Below, piece by piece: positions 1 through 9,108 of a stretch of DNA of 56,831 nt; within the stretch, counting starts at the first letter, position 1; every line of letters begins with the position of its first letter. The translations under genes and the position numbers were made by a program. Source of the stretch: Janthinobacterium aquaticum (GTDB taxonomy: Bacteria > Pseudomonadota > Gammaproteobacteria > Burkholderiales > Burkholderiaceae_D); assembly GCF_009208565.1 (NCBI RefSeq), contig NZ_WFLK01000021.1, positions 1 to 56,831 on the forward strand. The letters run 5' to 3'. The notes beneath the pieces were generated by a model. It was given only the letters and a program-made list of their open reading frames with translations. It ran no database searches and was not told the DNA's origin.

Positions 1-124
1 CGCCGAATTTCTTCGACAGTACCGTTGCGATTGCAGCGGTCAGCGTGGTTTTACCGTGGTCGACGTGGCCGATGGTGCCGACGTTGACGTGCGGCTTGGT
101 CCGTTCGAATTTACCTTTTGCCAT
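1..124 (-). CDS. tuf: Elongation factor Tu, N-terminal part (runs off left edge)
   Basis: Only the first 41 codons are in the window. The reading begins [20 protein letters not shown] and contains the G1 P-loop GHVDHGKT of translational GTPases, which brings aminoacyl-tRNA to the ribosome. It lies 75 bases downstream of fusA on the same strand, the usual place of the str-operon copy of tuf. The start ATG at 122-124 follows a TAAGGAAG-type ribosome binding site. A second tuf gene enters the window at its right edge, so this genome carries the usual betaproteobacterial pair. Confidence 0.97.
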   Translation of the reverse strand, partial: MAKGKFERTKPHVNVGTIGHVDHGKTTLTAAIATVLSKKFG

Positions 125-158
125 TTTATTCTTCCTTAGAACAATGATTTAAATGTAG

Positions 159-186
159 GGGCCGGCATTCTCGTGAAAGCCGGCCC
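159..186. other. GC-rich hairpin between fusA and tuf
   Basis: GGGCCGGC (159-166) and GCCGGCCC (179-186) form a perfect 8-bp stem around a 12-nt loop in the fusA-tuf spacer. No T-run follows on the minus strand, so it looks like an RNA processing or stabilising element rather than a full terminator. That role is inferred. Confidence 0.5.
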
Positions 187-199
187 GGCACTACTATTA

Positions 200-2305
200 T
201 TACTTAGCTTTCGAGCTTACGATAGCTTCAGTCACGTGCTTCGGCGCTTCCGAATAGTGCTTGAATTCCATCGAGTAGGTTGCACGGCCTTGCGTTGCGG
301 AGCGCAGCGAGGTCGAGTAACCAAACATTTCCGACAGAGGTACTTCGGCCTTGATGATCTTGCCGCCACCGCCAGCGATCTCATCCATACCTTGCACCAT
401 GCCGCGACGCGACGACAGGTCGCCCATCACGGTACCGGCGTAATCTTCCGGCGTTTCCACTTCCACCGACATCATCGGCTCCAGGATGACTGGCGATGCT
501 TTGCGGCAGCCATCTTTGAATGCCATCGAAGCGGCCATGCGGAATGCATTTTCGTTCGAGTCAACATCATGGTACGAACCGAAGAACAGCGTGACTTTGA
601 CGTCAACGACTGGGTAGCCAGCCATCACGCCCGAAGTCAGCGTGTCGCGCACACCTTTTTCAACTGCAGGGATGTATTCGCGAGGAACGGTACCGCCCTT
701 GATCGCGTCAACGAATTCAAAACCCTTGCCCGGTTCTTGCGGTTCGATCTTCAGAACCACGTGACCGTATTGACCACGACCACCCGATTGCTTGACGAAT
801 TTGCCTTCCGACTCTTCGCAAGTTTTGCGGATCGTTTCGCGGTAAGCCACTTGTGGCTTGCCGACGGTCGCTTCAACGTTGAATTCACGTTTCATGCGGT
901 CAACGATAATTTCCAGATGCAGCTCGCCCATACCACCGATGATGGTCTGGCCCGATTCTTCATCGGTCTTCACGCGGAACGAAGGATCTTCCTGTGCCAG
1001 GCGGTTCAGCGCCAGGCCCATTTTTTCCTGGTCAGCCTTGGTCTTAGGCTCAACAGCCTGCGAGATCACTGGCTCAGGGAAAACCATTTTTTCCAGGGTG
1101 ATGATGGCCGCTGGATCGCACAGGGTTTCGCCCGTGGTCGCATCTTTCAGGCCAACAGCAGCGGCGATGTCGCCAGCGCGCACTTCCTTGATTTCTTCGC
1201 GTTGGTTCGCGTGCATCTGCAGAATACGACCCAGGCGTTCTTTCTTGCCCTTGATCGGGTTGTAGACGGTGTCGCCCGAATTGATCGTGCCCGAGTAGAC
1301 GCGGAAGAAGATCAACTGGCCGACGAACGGGTCGGTCATGATCTTGAATGCCAGCGCCGAGAATTTCTCGTCGTCCGACGCTTTACGCGACGTAGGCTGG
1401 TCATCTTCATCCATGCCTTCAACTGGCTTGATGTCGATCGGCGATGGCAGGTATTCGATCACGCCGTCGAGCATGGCTTGCACGCCCTTGTTCTTGAACG
1501 CGGTACCGCACATCATTGGCACGATTTCCGATGCCAGCGTACGTGCGCGCAGAGCTGCCTTGATTTCAGCTTCCGTCAGGTCGCCTTCTTCCAGGTATTT
1601 GTTCATCAGCTCTTCCGACGCTTCGGCAGCAGCTTCGACCATCTTCTCGCGCCACTCAGCGGCTTGATCAGCCAGCTCAGCAGGGATATCGCGGTAGTCG
1701 AACTTCATGCCTTGCGACGCGTCGTCCCAATACACGGCCTTCATCTTGACCAGATCGACCACGCCCAGGAAGTTCTCTTCCGAGCCGATAGGAATCTGCA
1801 GAGGAATCGGGTTTGCTTTCAGGCGGGCACGCATCTGCTCGTAGACCTTGAAGAAGTTGGCGCCGGTACGGTCCATCTTGTTCACGAAGGCCAGACGTGG
1901 CACTTTGTACTTGTTAGCCTGGCGCCATACCGTTTCCGATTGTGGCTGCACACCGCCGACTGCACAGTAAACCATGCAGGCGCCATCCAACACGCGCATC
2001 GAGCGTTCAACTTCAATGGTGAAGTCAACGTGGCCCGGGGTGTCGATGATGTTGATGTGATGCTCAGGGAAGTTACCGGCCATGCCCTTCCAGAAGCAGG
2101 TGGTCGCTGCGGACGTAATCGTGATGCCGCGCTCTTGCTCTTGCTCCATCCAGTCCATGGTGGCGGCGCCATCATGCACTTCACCAATCTTGTGATTGAT
2201 GCCGGTGTAAAACAGGACGCGTTCGGTGGTGGTGGTCTTACCAGCATCGATGTGAGCGGAAATACCGATATTGCGGTAGCGCTCAATGGGGGTCTTGCGG
2301 GCCAT
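200..2305 (-). CDS. fusA: Elongation factor G
   Basis: A 701-residue translational GTPase that drives ribosomal translocation and, with the recycling factor, ribosome recycling. The protein begins [20 protein letters not shown]. It shows the P-loop AHIDAGKTT (about residues 17-25), the DTPGHVDF motif and the NKMDR specificity motif, followed by the domain II-V regions of EF-G. The frame is open 23 codons further upstream, but the ATG at 2303-2305 is preferred: it gives the conserved N-terminus and has a TAGGATT ribosome binding site in front. It is the third gene of rpsL-rpsG-fusA-tuf. Length and motifs are normal for the family. Confidence 0.98.
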   Translation of the reverse strand: MARKTPIERYRNIGISAHIDAGKTTTTERVLFYTGINHKIGEVHDGAATMDWMEQEQERGITITSAATTCFWKGMAGNFPEHHINIIDTPGHVDFTIEVERSMRVLDGACMVYCAVGGVQPQSETVWRQANKYKVPRLAFVNKMDRTGANFFKVYEQMRARLKANPIPLQIPIGSEENFLGVVDLVKMKAVYWDDASQGMKFDYRDIPAELADQAAEWREKMVEAAAEASEELMNKYLEEGDLTEAEIKAALRARTLASEIVPMMCGTAFKNKGVQAMLDGVIEYLPSPIDIKPVEGMDEDDQPTSRKASDDEKFSALAFKIMTDPFVGQLIFFRVYSGTINSGDTVYNPIKGKKERLGRILQMHANQREEIKEVRAGDIAAAVGLKDATTGETLCDPAAIITLEKMVFPEPVISQAVEPKTKADQEKMGLALNRLAQEDPSFRVKTDEESGQTIIGGMGELHLEIIVDRMKREFNVEATVGKPQVAYRETIRKTCEESEGKFVKQSGGRGQYGHVVLKIEPQEPGKGFEFVDAIKGGTVPREYIPAVEKGVRDTLTSGVMAGYPVVDVKVTLFFGSYHDVDSNENAFRMAASMAFKDGCRKASPVILEPMMSVEVETPEDYAGTVMGDLSSRRGMVQGMDEIAGGGGKIIKAEVPLSEMFGYSTSLRSATQGRATYSMEFKHYSEAPKHVTEAIVSSKAK

Positions 2306-2386
2306 AATTAATCCTAAATGAATGGACAAAACCGAGCAGCATTTTTTTGCAAAAATGAGCCCGGCCTCGAACAACAGATACTTGAC

Positions 2387-2408
2387 AGCCGCCTTGCGGA
2401 AGCCGGCT
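2387..2408. other. Hairpin just after rpsG
   Basis: AGCCG (2387-2391) pairs with CGGCT (2404-2408), and CTT pairs with AAG inside across one C-C mismatch, leaving a 4-nt loop. It sits a few bases past the rpsG stop in the rpsG-fusA spacer. There is no downstream T-run, so an intercistronic processing or stability role is more likely than termination. Confidence 0.4.
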
Positions 2409-2413
2409 TTTTA

Positions 2414-2884
2414 TTAGAAGCGGAAATGCGAGAACGCTTTGTTCGCTTCAGCCATGCGATGGACTTCGTCGCGTTTTTTCATCGCGCCGCCGCGGCTTTC
2501 AGCCGCTTCCATCAGCTCACCGCCGAGGCGTTGTGGCATCGATTTTTCGCTGCGCTTGTTAGCAGCTTCACGCAACCAACGCATGGACAGAGCCATACGA
2601 CGCACTGGGCGAACTTCGACCGGCACCTGGTAGTTTGCACCACCAACGCGACGGGATTTCACCTCAACCAGTGGCTTGGCGTTGTTGATTGCGGTAACGA
2701 AAACTTCGAGTGGATCTTTGCCGGTTTTAGCAGCAATGTGCTCGAAAGCACCGTAGATGATGTTTTCTGCAACCGATTTCTTACCGGACAGCATCAGCAC
2801 GTTTACAAATTTAGCAACATCAGTGTTGCCGAATTTTGGATCTGGCAAAATTTCGCGTTTGGGTACTTCACGACGACGTGGCAT
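2414..2884 (-). CDS. rpsG: 30S ribosomal protein S7
   Basis: A 156-residue protein, the usual length for S7, starting [21 protein letters not shown]7 nucleates folding of the 3' domain of 16S rRNA and contacts tRNA at the E site. The frame extends five codons further upstream, but the ATG at 2882-2884 gives the conserved N-terminus and has AAGGAA placed correctly before it. It lies between rpsL and fusA in the str operon. In enterobacteria S7 is the operon's translational repressor; whether that holds here is not visible. Confidence 0.98.
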   Translation of the reverse strand: MPRRREVPKREILPDPKFGNTDVAKFVNVLMLSGKKSVAENIIYGAFEHIAAKTGKDPLEVFVTAINNAKPLVEVKSRRVGGANYQVPVEVRPVRRMALSMRWLREAANKRSEKSMPQRLGGELMEAAESRGGAMKKRDEVHRMAEANKAFSHFRF

Positions 2885-3034
2885 ATCAATTCCTTTCAAT
2901 CTTCAGTTGAGCGCGCGTTCTTCGCACACTCGCGGACGACCATCATAGTCACCCACTTACTCGACCCGATGCGGTCGACTACATTCACTTAGTTAGCTGC
3001 CACTGAGCGAAACTTGGGTTTGCTGCAACAACTA

Positions 3035-3418
3035 TTACTTCTTACCAGCTTTAGCGCGCTTGGTACCGTATTTCGAGCGAGCTTGCTTACGGTCTTTGAC
3101 GCCTTGGGTATCCAGAGCACCGCGAACCATGTGGTAACGCACACCTGGCAAGTCTTTTACACGACCGCCGCGCAGCAGAACCACGCTATGCTCTTGCAGG
3201 TTATGGCCTTCACCGCCGATGTACGAAATGACTTCGAAACCGTTGGTCAGACGCACTTTGGCGACTTTACGCAAAGCCGAGTTAGGCTTCTTAGGAGTCG
3301 TGGTGTACACACGGGTGCAAACGCCACGTTTTTGCGGGCTGTTTTCCAGCGCCGGCGATTTGCTTTTCACGGTCAGAGCGACGCGTGGATTGCGAATCAA
3401 TTGATTGATGGTTGGCAT
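3035..3418 (-). CDS. rpsL: 30S ribosomal protein S12
   Basis: A 127-residue S12, starting [21 protein letters not shown]12 sits at the decoding centre and affects accuracy. The streptomycin-sensitive loop TTTPKKPNS is wild type, with lysines at 43 and 44, as is the [14 protein letters not shown] loop, so no classic streptomycin-resistance change is present. It is the first gene of rpsL-rpsG-fusA-tuf and is preceded by a leader of about 170 nt. The ATG at 3416-3418 fits the family start. Confidence 0.98.
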   Translation of the reverse strand: MPTINQLIRNPRVALTVKSKSPALENSPQKRGVCTRVYTTTPKKPNSALRKVAKVRLTNGFEVISYIGGEGHNLQEHSVVLLRGGRVKDLPGVRYHMVRGALDTQGVKDRKQARSKYGTKRAKAGKK

Positions 3419-3453
3419 CGTTATAAATCCAACAAAAAACTACGATTAATAAC

Positions 3454-3471
3454 CCGGACATGACTGTCCGG
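3454..3471. promoter_or_regulatory. Hairpin in the rpsL leader
   Basis: CCGGACA (3454-3460) and TGTCCGG (3465-3471) form a 7-bp perfect stem with a TGAC loop, within the transcribed leader upstream of rpsL. It could be a leader RNA structure or a protein-binding palindrome. The family of regulation is not known from the sequence. Confidence 0.5.
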
Positions 3472-3594
3472 CGACTAAAACCCTTCCCCGCTTCTGCCCT
3501 ACTCACCGAAGGCGCTTGCAGCTATCCGGACTACACAGCCCGGCAACTCCAGACGACACGTAAACGATGTGCAGAATAAAATCGAGAACTCGCT

Positions 3595-3623
3595 AGTTTA
3601 GACCTACTCATACAGGGGGTCAA
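3595..3623 (-). promoter_or_regulatory. Sigma-70 promoter of the str operon
   Basis: Read on the minus strand, the -35 is TTGACC (3618-3623), the spacer is exactly 17 nt and the -10 is TAAACT (3595-3600). This predicts a start near 3588 and a leader of about 170 nt before rpsL. The rest of the 3419-3760 gap holds the leader hairpin at 3454-3471 and a GC-rich hairpin at 3712-3728 (CCGGCGG, CGA loop, CCGCCGG). No other gene was found in it. Confidence 0.7.
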
Positions 3624-3760
3624 TCAGTTTACGGCTTTTTGCTATAAAAAACAGCAAAGTTATGCGCATCTTGTAGCTTTTTAACCATTTTTTACGCTAC
3701 GCTACAGGCCCCCGGCGGCGACCGCCGGCCATTCTTCTATCCCGGCCCGCCCACAAAAGC

Positions 3761-5638
3761 ATGATAATGGCGGACATTTTTCGTGGCCACGCTCCTTTCC
3801 TGCCTATGCGCTCCCTGTTTCGCCCCGCCGGCAATCGCCTGGCCGAGTTGTTCCTGCTGCTGACCTATGCGCTGCTGACGGCCGCCCCCTTCCTGCCGGC
3901 CCTGCTGGGCCATCCGCTCGATCATCCATGGCGGCTGCTCAGCTTTCAGCTGCTGGCGTGGCTGGCCGTGTGGAGCGTGTTCAAGCGTCCGGCCTGGTTT
4001 CACTGGCTGCTGATACCGGCCTTCCTGGCGCTGCCGACCGAAATCTATCTGCTGGTGTTTTACGGCCAGGGCATTTCGACCCACCATCTTGGCATCATCG
4101 TCGAGACCAGCCCGAAGGAAGCGCTGGAGTTCCTCGGCCAGAAAATCTGGCTGATGGGCGCCGTGATGCTTGGCGTGCTTGTCTGGTGCACCCTGGCCTG
4201 GTACTGCGCCGTGCGTACGCGCCGGCTCGACTGGCGTGGCCGCAGCCGTCCGGCAGTGCTGATCCTGTTGCTGCTGCCAGCGTGCCTGTGGCTGTACGGC
4301 GCCGAGTTCGGCTACCGTGCCAGCGCTGAAAAGAACAGCGCCGGTAAACCCGAGGTGGCCAGCGTGGCCGGCGCCGAGTCTACCGAACTGGACTGGCCGG
4401 CCCTGCCACACTGGGCGCGCCTGCCCTACGTTTTCGATACCGTCAGCAACGCCTGGCCGTTTGGCCTGCTGGCGCGCGGCTATGATTTTTACCGCGAGCG
4501 CGCCTACCTGGCCGAACTGGGCCAGCGCAGCAACAGCTTTCATTTCGGCGCGTATCAGCAAGATCCCGATACGCAGCCGGAAGTGGTGGTGATGGTGATC
4601 GGCGAATCGTCGCGCTACGACCGCTGGAGCCTCAACGGCTATACGCGCAACACCAATCCGCGGCTTGAAAAGGAAAGCAATCTGGTGCCGCTGGCCGACG
4701 TGATCACGGCCGTGTCGGCCACGCGCCTGTCGGTGCCGGTGATTATCTCGCGCAAGAAGGCCATGCAAAGCCTGAAGGACGGCTTTAACGAAAAATCGTT
4801 CCTGTCGGCCTACAAGGAAGCCGGGTTCAAGACCTACTGGCTGTCAAACCAGATTTCGTTCGGCAAATTCGACACGCCCGTATCGGTATTTGCCAAGGAA
4901 GCCGACGTGGTGCAGTTCCTCAACCTGGGCGGCTTTACCAACAGCTCGAACTTCGACCAGATCCTGTTCGATCCGTTCAAGAACGCGCTGGCCGACCCGG
5001 CGCCCAAGAAACTGATCGTGCTCCATACACTGGGCAGCCACTGGAACTACAGCCAGCGCTACCCGAAACAATTCGACAAGTGGCAACCATCGCTGTTCGG
5101 CGTCGACAAACCGGTCTATACCGACCGCGCCATCAAGCCGCAGCTGAACAACAGCTACGACAATTCGATCCTCTACACCGACTGGTTCTTGTCCGGCGTG
5201 ATCGGCATGCTGAAAGACGGCGGCGAACGCACTGCCTTGCGCAGCTCGCTGCTGTACGTGGCCGACCATGGCCAGACCCTGTACGACGGCGCCTGCCGGC
5301 TGGCCTTCCATGGCCACAACACGCAGTTCGAATTCCATGTGCCGGCCTTTGCCTGGTATTCGCCGCAGTTCCAGCTGCGCTATCCGACCAAGGTGGAACA
5401 GTTGCAGCGCCACCGCAAGGCCCGGCTGTCGACCGAAAACATCTTCCACACCCTGCTCGACATGGGCGACATCCGCTATGCGGGCGAGCAGCCCGAATGG
5501 AGCATCGTCAACCCGCGCTTCACGCCGCACACGCGCTATGTCGACAGCTACGGCTGGACCAACTACGACAACGCCACGCTCAAGGGCGACTGCCGCGAAG
5601 TGATCGACAAGGGCACGCCGCTCAAGCGCGACAAGTAA
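3761..5638 (+). CDS. Sulfatase-family phosphoethanolamine transferase (membrane)
   Basis: A 625-residue inner-membrane enzyme of the EptA/EptC (alkaline-phosphatase fold) type, expected to move phosphoethanolamine from phosphatidylethanolamine to lipid A, LPS core or another periplasmic glycan. About five N-terminal membrane segments (residues 30-182) precede a periplasmic catalytic domain. That domain has the metal-binding GES (E282) before SLNGYTRNTNPRL, the likely nucleophile T321 in AVSATRLSVP, histidines H422 and H427, the D502-H503 pair in ADHGQ and FHGH near 517. The start is uncertain: in-frame ATGs at 3761, 3767 and 3806 all lack a good ribosome binding site. The true acceptor cannot be told from sequence, and it should not be read as a colistin-resistance gene. 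It ends one base from the convergent next gene. Confidence 0.82.
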   Translation: MIMADIFRGHAPFLPMRSLFRPAGNRLAELFLLLTYALLTAAPFLPALLGHPLDHPWRLLSFQLLAWLAVWSVFKRPAWFHWLLIPAFLALPTEIYLLVFYGQGISTHHLGIIVETSPKEALEFLGQKIWLMGAVMLGVLVWCTLAWYCAVRTRRLDWRGRSRPAVLILLLLPACLWLYGAEFGYRASAEKNSAGKPEVASVAGAESTELDWPALPHWARLPYVFDTVSNAWPFGLLARGYDFYRERAYLAELGQRSNSFHFGAYQQDPDTQPEVVVMVIGESSRYDRWSLNGYTRNTNPRLEKESNLVPLADVITAVSATRLSVPVIISRKKAMQSLKDGFNEKSFLSAYKEAGFKTYWLSNQISFGKFDTPVSVFAKEADVVQFLNLGGFTNSSNFDQILFDPFKNALADPAPKKLIVLHTLGSHWNYSQRYPKQFDKWQPSLFGVDKPVYTDRAIKPQLNNSYDNSILYTDWFLSGVIGMLKDGGERTALRSSLLYVADHGQTLYDGACRLAFHGHNTQFEFHVPAFAWYSPQFQLRYPTKVEQLQRHRKARLSTENIFHTLLDMGDIRYAGEQPEWSIVNPRFTPHTRYVDSYGWTNYDNATLKGDCREVIDKGTPLKRDK

Positions 5639-5639
5639 C

Positions 5640-7226
5640 TCAGGCGGCAGCCGATACGCTCCCGACCAGCACGCCCGAACAATTCGTCGGCTGCGCCATA
5701 TGCGTGCTGAGCCAGTCGAACACGCGCCCTGCGCTGTCTTCGATCTGGCGGCCAAAGCCGCGCTCGGCCAGCAGCGCAATGCCGTTGGTGGCAGCCAGCA
5801 CGCCCGGCGCCAGCGTCAGGCTGCCAGCATTGTCGCGCTGCACGCACCATGGCGCCAGCCACGCTTCGAGCAACGGCGCCAGCACCAGGTTGTGCGACGA
5901 GACGATCACCAGATGGCGCGCCGCCAGTTGATGCAGCACGGCGGCCGCCGCTGAAATCGATTCAAGGTGATTAGTGCCTCGGAAAATCTCGTCGATAATG
6001 AACAGTGCATCGTGATCGCCTTGCGCCAGCGCCAGCAGTTCGCGCGCGCGCCGCAATTCGGCCAGGTACAGGCTTTCGCCACCGGCCAGCGAGTCTTCGC
6101 TTTGCATGCTCGAATACACGGGCCCGCGCGGCAGCGTGGCCGAGCGCGCATGGCAAAAGCCGAAGGCGCGCGCACAGACCAGGTTCAGCCCCAGCGTGCG
6201 CAGCAAGGTGCTTTTGCCGATGCCGTTCTGGCCCGAGATAAACGCGCCGCGCTGCGCCAGATTCAGCGACAGCGGCGCCGCCTGCGACAGCAACGGATGC
6301 ACCATGTCCTGCAAGTCCAGTTCGCGTGGCGCCCCCTCCTTTGCATGGCAGAAGGCCGGCTGCGCGCGCAGATGGCGCACCAGCGCCAGGTCCGCTTCGA
6401 GCGCCGCTACCTCCAGGTAAGCCTGGCGCAAAAACCCCAGCTGCGCCGCCACCAGTTCGCGCGTGCGGAAATAGCGCGTGACGTTCTTGAGCAGCAGCCA
6501 GTCGCCATATTCAACCATGATCGTATCAATCAACGGCAGATAGCGCAGCAGGGACAGCTCGATACCGCGCACCAGCTTGCCCGCCTGCGCCCGTCCGGCG
6601 CGAAACGGGGCAGTCATGGGCACATCCAGCCGCCCCAGCGCAGCGTAGGCCTTGAGCAGGTGGCGCAGCGTATCGAGCTGGTATTCCCACTGCTTGCAGG
6701 TCTCGTAAAAACGCGACTGCACGGTCATCAGCACCACGCAGCAGGCCAGCACGCCGGTCAGCGCCAGCGGCCCGACCAGCCAGGTGGCGCCGATCGACAG
6801 CAGCAAGGCCAACGCGATCAGCCACAGCCAGCCGCTCCACCATGGCCTGGATGCAAACGGCGCGCCGAACAGGCTGGTGCTGGCCTCGGCATCGGCGCGG
6901 CGCAAGCCGTGGCAGGCCTGCGTCAAGCCGGCTGCCAGCGGCGCATCGGCCAGCAAGGCATCGACCCGTTCGATGCTCTCCGGCGTGGCGCGCCCGCCCT
7001 GCAGGCGGCGGTGCAATTCCTGCTGGCCAAAAATGCTGGTCTGCTGCGCCAGGCGTTCGCTGTATGGATCGAGCAGCAGGTCGTGCCAGGTCTGCGCATC
7101 GATCTGCGGCGCGGTGCCGGCCAGTTGCTGCAGCATCGCCACATCGGTGCGGGAAAACGGGTAATCGACTACCGGCGCCAGCAACGGCGCGCTGGCAGGG
7201 AACAAACGCAGGAGAAAGGAAAACAT
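5640..7226 (-). CDS. Membrane-anchored MutS-family (domain V) ATPase
   Basis: A 528-residue protein with the C-terminal ATPase domain of MutS and no mismatch-recognition domain. The ATPase has the Walker A GQNGIGKST (about residue 333), Walker B ALFIIDEIFRGTN with the MutS-like glutamate, and the SSHN switch. Two hydrophobic segments, about residues 130-165, suggest membrane anchoring, and a helical lever-like region lies between them and the ATPase. The start ATG at 7224-7226 has AAGG upstream; the frame is open 12 codons further. It differs from MutS and MutS2, with no Smr or KOW domain seen. The function is unknown; a role in mismatch repair would be a guess. Confidence 0.8.
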   Translation of the reverse strand: MFSFLLRLFPASAPLLAPVVDYPFSRTDVAMLQQLAGTAPQIDAQTWHDLLLDPYSERLAQQTSIFGQQELHRRLQGGRATPESIERVDALLADAPLAAGLTQACHGLRRADAEASTSLFGAPFASRPWWSGWLWLIALALLLSIGATWLVGPLALTGVLACCVVLMTVQSRFYETCKQWEYQLDTLRHLLKAYAALGRLDVPMTAPFRAGRAQAGKLVRGIELSLLRYLPLIDTIMVEYGDWLLLKNVTRYFRTRELVAAQLGFLRQAYLEVAALEADLALVRHLRAQPAFCHAKEGAPRELDLQDMVHPLLSQAAPLSLNLAQRGAFISGQNGIGKSTLLRTLGLNLVCARAFGFCHARSATLPRGPVYSSMQSEDSLAGGESLYLAELRRARELLALAQGDHDALFIIDEIFRGTNHLESISAAAAVLHQLAARHLVIVSSHNLVLAPLLEAWLAPWCVQRDNAGSLTLAPGVLAATNGIALLAERGFGRQIEDSAGRVFDWLSTHMAQPTNCSGVLVGSVSAAA

Positions 7227-7234
7227 GGGACCTT

Positions 7235-7260
7235 GAGATCGCGTGGAGGGACGCGATCTC
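7235..7260. other. Perfect 10-bp hairpin just upstream of the MutS-like gene
   Basis: GAGATCGCGT (7235-7244) and ACGCGATCTC (7251-7260) pair perfectly across a 6-nt loop. It sits between the chemoreceptor stop and the start of the MutS-like gene and touches that gene's AAGG ribosome binding site. No T-run follows. It could slow translation of the downstream gene or mark a processing site. Confidence 0.6.
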
Positions 7261-7283
7261 ATATGTTGCCATTTAGAAAATTA

Positions 7284-8864
7284 TCAAGTCCTGACGGCCA
7301 GCGAACGGGCCTGGCTTTCAATCTTGAACACGCTGACCGCCTGCGCCAGTTCGCCAGCCTGGTCCTGCAGCGACTGGGTGGCCGCTGCCGCTTCCTCGAC
7401 CAGTGCCGCGTTCTGCTGCGTAACCTGGTCCATCTGCGCAATGGCCTGATTCACCTGGTCGATACCGTCGCTCTGCTCGCGGCTGGCAGTGGCGATCTCG
7501 CCGACGATGGCCGTGACCTGGCGCACGTCGCCCACCAAGGTGTTCATGGTGGCGCCAGCGCGCTCGACCAGGCTGGTGCCGAGCGCGATCTTGCCGACCG
7601 AATCGTCGATCAGCGCCTTGATCTCGCGCGCAGCCTGGCTGGAGCGCTGCGCCAGGCTGCGCACTTCGGTGGCCACTACCGCAAAACCACGGCCCTGCTC
7701 GCCGGCGCGCGCCGCCTCCACTGCGGCGTTCAACGCCAGGATATTGGTCTGGAAAGCAATGCCGTCAATCACGCTGATAATGTCGACGATGCGGCGCGAC
7801 GATTCATTGATGTCGTTCATGGTACTGACCACTTCCTGCATCACTTCGCCGCCCTGCGCCGCCGTGCTTGAGGCGCCGTCGACCAGGCCGCGCGCATGCT
7901 GGGCGTTCTCGGAATTTTGCTTGACGGTGCCGGTCAGCTCCTCGATCGAGGCGGCCGTTTCTTCCAGCGAACTGGCCTGGGTTTCGGTGCGCGCAGACAA
8001 TTCCATATTGCCGGCCGCCAGCTCCTGCGAACCGCGATTGATCGCTTCGGCGCCGCCGCGCACGCGCACCACCGTCGACAGCAGATCTTGCTGCATGCGC
8101 CGGATCGCCATCAACAGGCGCGCGATTTCATTCTCGCCTTCGGCGTCGATGCGCGCCGTCAGGTCGCCATGCGCCACCTGGTCAAGCAGCACCACGGCGC
8201 GTTCAAGCGGCGTGATGACCACCACCTTGAGCATATGGTGCACCACCACAACCAGGGCCAGCGCCATCAGCAGGCCCAGCGCGACCAGCCATTTGACGAT
8301 CGCGTATTCGCTGTCGCGACTGGCCATCAGCGCAGCATCCTGCTCGTCGGCGGACTTCTGGAATTTCTCCAGCTGCGCTGAAAAAGCCGCACCGACCGGC
8401 GTCAGCTCGCGCACATTGATTTCACTGTAGCCGCCGGCATCGCTGCGCGCCAGTGCGCCGGTCGCGTGCTCAAGCGCCTGCATCTGCGCGCGCGCGGCGG
8501 CGATCAGCTCGCGCTTTTGCGCCGCATCCTGACCTTCGTAGGCGGGAGCCGTCTCATACTTGGCGATAAAGTCGAGCGCCCGCTGGTGCGACTTGCGCGC
8601 GCTGGCCAGCGCCGTGTCGCGCTCGCCGGTGCTGCCGCCGTCCTTGATATTGGAGTAGGCGCGGCTCAGTGCGGAACGCACGCGCGTGGTGTCCTTGTAG
8701 GCGTCATTGATGGTGATGACCTGCGCGGTAATCTGGTAGATCGATGACATCGAACGGGTGGACTGGCCCAGCGCATAGACGCCCAGCGCGGCGCCCACTA
8801 CCAGCATCGCGGCAAACAGCAGCAACACGCCCAGCAAACTGGTACGCACCGTTATATTTTTCAT
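7284..8864 (-). CDS. Methyl-accepting chemotaxis protein
   Basis: A 526-residue chemoreceptor that passes ligand signals to CheA/CheW. It has one membrane segment at residues 9-32, a periplasmic four-helix-bundle-type sensor to about 188, a second segment at 190-210, a HAMP domain to about 262, and a cytoplasmic signalling domain. The hairpin tip reads GIAFQTNILALNAAVEAARA, the conserved CheA/CheW contact. No C-terminal NWETF-type tether is visible. The ligand is unknown. AGGGGA precedes the ATG. It is divergent from the sigma-54 operon, sharing a 244-base gap. It is followed by the MutS-like gene with 57 bases between. Confidence 0.93.
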   Translation of the reverse strand: MKNITVRTSLLGVLLLFAAMLVVGAALGVYALGQSTRSMSSIYQITAQVITINDAYKDTTRVRSALSRAYSNIKDGGSTGERDTALASARKSHQRALDFIAKYETAPAYEGQDAAQKRELIAAARAQMQALEHATGALARSDAGGYSEINVRELTPVGAAFSAQLEKFQKSADEQDAALMASRDSEYAIVKWLVALGLLMALALVVVVHHMLKVVVITPLERAVVLLDQVAHGDLTARIDAEGENEIARLLMAIRRMQQDLLSTVVRVRGGAEAINRGSQELAAGNMELSARTETQASSLEETAASIEELTGTVKQNSENAQHARGLVDGASSTAAQGGEVMQEVVSTMNDINESSRRIVDIISVIDGIAFQTNILALNAAVEAARAGEQGRGFAVVATEVRSLAQRSSQAAREIKALIDDSVGKIALGTSLVERAGATMNTLVGDVRQVTAIVGEIATASREQSDGIDQVNQAIAQMDQVTQQNAALVEEAAAATQSLQDQAGELAQAVSVFKIESQARSLAVRT

Positions 8865-8910
8865 GTCATCCCCTGAGTATTATAATAATTACACTGCAAT
8901 CGCATTAACA

Positions 8911-8925
8911 CCAAGCAATACTTGG
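8911..8925. promoter_or_regulatory. Inverted repeat in the divergent promoter region
   Basis: CCAAG and CTTGG are separated by 5 bases, with a further CCAAG at 8938-8942. The site lies between the chemoreceptor and the sigma-54 operon. It may be an operator. A TATAAT hexamer at 8880-8885 (minus strand) is close to the chemoreceptor start, but no convincing -35 was found. Confidence 0.25.
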
Positions 8926-8989
8926 CCAGTCACTATACCAAGAAGGCAGCCTCGCCTGCGGAAAAAAGCACGCTGCGATCAAACGCCTC

Positions 8990-9022
8990 GCGGACACTGC
9001 GGACAGGGGCGGACAGCGGACA
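8990..9022 (+). promoter_or_regulatory. Four direct GCGGACA repeats, likely activator sites
   Basis: GCGGACA occurs at 8990-8996, 8999-9005, 9009-9015 and 9016-9022, about 40-70 bases upstream of the -24 element of the sigma-54 promoter. Spacings of start to start are 9, 10 and 7 bases. This is the expected place for enhancer sites of an NtrC-family activator, and the operon itself encodes one. That the activator binds here is inferred. Confidence 0.6.
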
Positions 9023-9060
9023 AGCACCAGTCCCCCCTTTTAAAATCAAGCACTTGCCGC

Positions 9061-9077
9061 TGGCACGGATCGTGCAA
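9061..9077 (+). promoter_or_regulatory. Sigma-54 (-24/-12) promoter
   Basis: TGGCACG followed by GATC and GTGCAA gives GG (9062-9063) and GC (9074-9075) with exactly 10 bases between, the RpoN signature. The predicted start is near 9088, about 20 bases before the adaptor gene ATG. The operon behind it ends with a sigma-54 activator and a kinase, which supports the reading. Confidence 0.85.
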
Positions 9078-9108
9078 TGACTATGCTATCGAACTTTTTG
9101 TGACTGCC

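Noticed and set aside
3761..5638. Calling the phosphoethanolamine transferase a colistin-resistance determinant
   Set aside because: The family fold is clear but the acceptor is not; it lies in the chromosome core with no mobile context.
8863..9108. N-terminal extension of the adaptor protein by 82 codons
   Set aside because: The stretch covers the sigma-54 promoter and GCGGACA repeats and reads unlike a protein; the ATG at 9109 gives a normal short N-tail and membrane helix.
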